From a candidate division SR1 bacterium CG_4_9_14_3_um_filter_40_9 (lineage in GTDB: Bacteria > Patescibacteriota > Gracilibacteria > Absconditabacterales > Absconditicoccaceae): 9,032 bases of DNA. Positions 6,589 through 9,032 of this stretch are shown in pieces; position 1 is the first letter of the stretch, and every line of letters starts with the position of its first letter. Position numbers and translations under genes: made by a program. The notes under the pieces are model-generated. The model was not told the DNA's origin. It saw only the letters and a list, made by a program, of their open reading frames with translations, and made no database searches. The stretch lies in NCBI GenBank assembly GCA_002791215.1, contig PFWQ01000044.1, positions 1-9,032 of the forward strand, written 5' to 3'.

Positions 6589-8484
6589 TTATGCTTTTCT
6601 AGATTTAAACTCTTCATCACATTGTTTCAGAAACTCATCGACCGGCATGACGTATTGTTTCTTGGATCTGTATTCTCTCACGCTCACTGATTTGTCAGCT
6701 TCTTCTTTTTCTCAGATTATAAGTATGTATGGAATCTTTTCTATTTCTGCGTTTCTAATTTTTTTGGAGAAGGAATTGTCGCTTCCGTCCACCTCTACTC
6801 TGAGGCCTGCCTTTTTGAACGTGTCGCGAAGTGTGTTGGTATACGCGTTGAATGGCTCTGCTACGGGAACTAATTTGATCTGCACCGGTGCAAGTCGGAC
6901 GGGAAATGCTCATGCGTAGTGCTCGATGAGAATTCACATAAATCTCTCCGGTGAACCGACGATGGCTCTATGAATCATGACTGGCGTCTTGTCTTGGCCG
7001 TCGCTATCTTTGTAGGTAAGTTTGAATCTTTGCGGCATGATGAAGTCCAATTGAATAGTAGAAATCTGGAATTCTCTCCCGAGCGAATCTGTAGCAACGA
7101 GGTCCATTTTTGGTCCGTAAATAGCCGCTTCTCATTCAGCCCTGATGTATTCAATTTTATTCTCTACGAGAATTTCCTCCAATAATTTTTGTGATTTTTC
7201 TCGGGTTGCCGGCTCTCCCAAATATTTTTCTCTCTTGCTGGGATCTCGCAAAGATAATCTGATAGTGTATTTCATGCCATAGGTTTTCATCGCTTTTTTT
7301 ATGATTCATAGCACCGACAAAAATTCTTCTTTGATCTGATCTTCGCGACAAAAGCAGTGTCCGTCGTCCTGACAAAAACATCTCAAACGCGTTAGACCTA
7401 TCAATTCACCTGGTTTTTCGTCGCGGTAGAGATTTGCAAAATCTGAAATCCTCACCGGCAGATCATTATAACTTCTTCCGCGAGATGCGTAGATCTGTGT
7501 GTGCTGCGGACAGTTCATCGGCTTAAGGAAATATTCTTCCTCTGAATAATTGGAGATTACTCTCATCATATCTTCCTTGTATTTTTCGTAGTGACCAGAA
7601 ACTTTGAAAAGTTCAGCCTTGTTGATATTGGGCGTATGGACTTCTTCATAGCCGATATCGCTCTGCAACTCGTTGGTATATCTGATGATTTCTTTCCTGA
7701 TGATATTTCCTTTGTGCGTATATAATGGTAAGCCTGGACCGACTAATTCTGAAAACACAAAAAGTCAGAGTTCCTTCCCGAGTTTCCTGTGGTCACGTTT
7801 TTTCGCCTCTTCGATGAATTCGATGTGTTTCTTGAGGGCGTCTTTATCTTCGAATGCAAATCCGTAAATCCTCGTCATCATTGCGTTTTTCTCGTCACCT
7901 CTCCGGTAGGCTCCAGCGATCTTATCGAGCTTGAATTGGTCAGGATTGATGTCTTTTGTATTTTCTACGTGTGGTCATTCACACATGTCTATGAAAACAA
8001 CGAAGTTGTTTTCTAAGTCGAAAGTCGAAAGTCCAAGGTCTAAGGTTTTTAAATAATTGTTTATCTTCTCATATTTCTCCAAATATCATGGCTTAGAGTC
8101 CTTCAGTAATTTATTTTTTGCGACAAGAGGGATGGAATTGATATAGTAAGAGAAAACAGTCTCGCCATCTTTTTTGAATCAATCGATCAAGTCGATCTTG
8201 AATTCTTCGCCGAGCATGGTGATGATTTCTTTGGCCTGATTGTAATCAAATTCAACTCTCGTGAATGGCTGATTCTCTTTGATGATCTTCTGGAGGAACT
8301 TGTTCAAATCTTTCAAATACTCTTCCTTGAATTCTATATCAGGAGAGAAAATGAAGTCATAATAAAATCAGGTATCTATCGCAGGTCCGATTCCGAGTTT
8401 TGCGAGCGGATCTACCGATCTCAGCACTGCTTGCGCCAAAATATGTGACAACGAATGGCGACATTTGAATAGTTGGTTTTCCAT
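6589..8484 (-). CDS. thrS: Threonyl-tRNA synthetase
   Basis: ATG (8484) to TAA (6589-6591), 631 residues with ten TGA codons as glycine. The enzyme charges tRNA-Thr. It begins directly in the editing domain: RHSLSH (H10, H14) and CEGPH (C168, H172), so the N-terminal TGS domain is absent. The stretch between these sites is about 50 residues longer than in E. coli. The class II core follows: MNCPQH (C325), FCQDDGH (H376) and IEHYAG (H522) match the catalytic zinc ligands; [21 protein letters not shown] and [13 protein letters not shown] are motif 2-3 regions. The C-terminal anticodon-binding domain ends at KSRKA. CGA/CGG codons at 6895, 7201, 7246 and 7903 replace tryptophans, most clearly in FPV(W)LAPVQ and AY(W)RGD. 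The S23 gene lies 47 bp upstream and rubrerythrin 26 bp downstream. No Shine-Dalgarno is visible. Confidence 0.96.
8013..8045 (-). repeat. Degenerate heptamer tandem repeat inside thrS
   Basis: On the minus strand the units TTAGACC, TTGGACT, TTCGACT, TTCGACT stand in tandem, followed by TAGA. They encode part of the extra segment [15 protein letters not shown] of the editing domain. Heptamers of this TTCGACT/TTGGACT type are more usual in intergenic repeats. Confidence 0.7.
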
Positions 8485-8493
8485 GTTACGTCA

Positions 8494-8521
8494 ATTTTAA
8501 ATGATAAATTTTAAATGATAG
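8494..8521. repeat. 14-bp tandem pair, one arm of an inverted repeat around the S23 gene
   Basis: ATTTTAAATGATAA (8494-8507) and ATTTTAAATGATAG (8508-8521) are direct tandem copies. Positions 8494-8509 are the exact reverse complement of 8906-8921 on the far side of the S23 gene. Confidence 0.85.
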
Positions 8522-8535
8522 ATATTGGTATCTAT
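8518..8535 (-). other. Hairpin over the S23 stop codon
   Basis: ATAGATA and TATCTAT form a perfect 7-bp stem with a 4-base loop, covering the TAG of the S23 gene. It is AU-rich with only a weak T-run after it, so a terminator role is doubtful; it may be an RNA-processing element. Confidence 0.4.
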
Positions 8536-8897
8536 ACTTTTTTTGATTGCAAACTTTCTGCCGTTGTTTTACTTATCTTTGTAAGAATATTTATAATGCT
8601 TTCTATTTCTATCATATATTTAGTATAATTATATTTCACGGTTTGGCTTTTATCCAAAAGTTTTAATCGATATTTTGTTTCTCTGGCTTTTTTTAAAGCT
8701 ATATATATTTTTGCTAGGAAATCTTTTTTTGTTTGTCATCCGATAGACTCTTCTATATTTGCTCAAATACTTGTTGCACTTCTTAAAAGTTGTTTAGATA
8801 ATACAAATTCATTTTTCTCTTTTAAATATTTGTAGAGATTGATTATTTCTATGGCAAGGTCAAAACTCTTCTGCTGTATCAAATTATCTTTTATCAT
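8532..8897 (-). CDS. Four-helix-bundle protein, 23S rRNA intervening-sequence (S23) family
   Basis: ATG (8897) to TAG (8532-8534), 121 residues, the usual length, with two TGA codons as glycine. The family signature is clear: QKSFDLAIEIINLYKYL, LSKQLLRSATSIGANIEES and IGGQTKKDFLAKIYIALKKA, with TGA at the conserved glycines of SIGANIEE and IGGQ. CGA at 8667-8669 stands where the family has Trp (ETKYWLKLL). S23 proteins were first found encoded in intervening sequences of 23S rRNA and are common as lone genes in CPR bacteria; they form pentamers and their function is unknown. The gene is bracketed by a perfect 16-bp inverted repeat (8494-8509 / 8906-8921), the architecture of an intervening sequence, and lies 47 bp upstream of thrS. 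It could be co-transcribed with thrS. Confidence 0.93.
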
Positions 8898-8905
8898 CTT
8901 TCTTC

Positions 8906-8921
8906 ATTTATCATTTAAAAT
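8906..8921. repeat. Other arm of the 16-bp inverted repeat around the S23 gene
   Basis: ATTTATCATTTAAAAT is the exact reverse complement of 8494-8509. It lies 9 bp upstream of the S23 start codon. The transcript could form a long-range stem enclosing the whole gene. Confidence 0.8.
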
Positions 8922-9032
8922 CTATAATTTATTATCTTTTTAAAGTAGGTTTTTGATGATGAAAAACAAGTGAAAAATTGAAAAAATCTGAAAACCGAAG
9001 GAGAGACCTATGTAAACTCTGAAGATCTCATG

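Noticed and set aside
8922..9032. Possible gene start on the + strand, or gene end on the minus strand, at the right edge
   Set aside because: Several frames are open with UGA as glycine, one + frame being Lys/Arg-rich to the edge, but no convincing start codon is present; GGAGAG precedes an ATG that is directly followed by TAA.

Overview
The window reads as AT-rich DNA from a Candidate Phyla Radiation (Patescibacteria) bacterium with a changed genetic code. Under the standard code nearly every gene is broken by in-frame TGA. With UGA read as glycine (code 25, known from Absconditabacteria/SR1 and Gracilibacteria) the pieces join into full, recognisable proteins, for example DKTGT and CPCALGLATP in a copper ATPase. 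About 55 in-frame TGA codons are used this way, and every complete gene ends in TAA or TAG. In addition, CGA and CGG fall where their families have tryptophan (FPxWLAPxQ and AYWRGD in ThrRS, KYWLxLL in the S23 protein), while conserved arginines use AGA, AGG, CGT or CGC. The two reassignments together point to the Absconditabacterales.

Layout. 1-76: possible 3' end of a + gene. 90-823 (-): a lipoprotein followed by a small one-helix membrane protein. 824-1340: no convincing protein gene; a relatively GC-rich, palindrome-rich stretch with a minus-strand promoter, possibly a structured RNA or leader. 1340-1844 (-): a hicB-hicA toxin-antitoxin operon with its own promoter and terminator. 1988-2962 (+): an 11-UGA permease of the DUF318/ArsP-like family. 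2946-about 4976 (-): the C-terminal half of a CPx copper P-type ATPase with an unusual C-terminal extension, lacking its N-terminal half. Around 4971 it meets, head to head, a + strand gene of unknown function, which suggests a rearrangement or an assembly join. 5382-5927 (+): a secreted protein with a DUF5667-like domain and an acidic repeat tail. 5946-5973: a strong bidirectional terminator. 5978-8897 (-): rubrerythrin, threonyl-tRNA synthetase and an S23-type four-helix-bundle gene, all transcribed the same way with short gaps.

The genes suggest an envelope, metal and stress accessory region (permease, copper ATPase, rubrerythrin, toxin-antitoxin) beside a housekeeping synthetase. The S23 gene is bracketed by a perfect 16-bp inverted repeat just upstream of thrS, resembling the architecture of rRNA intervening sequences. 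All functions are inferred from motifs read by eye; no database search was made.
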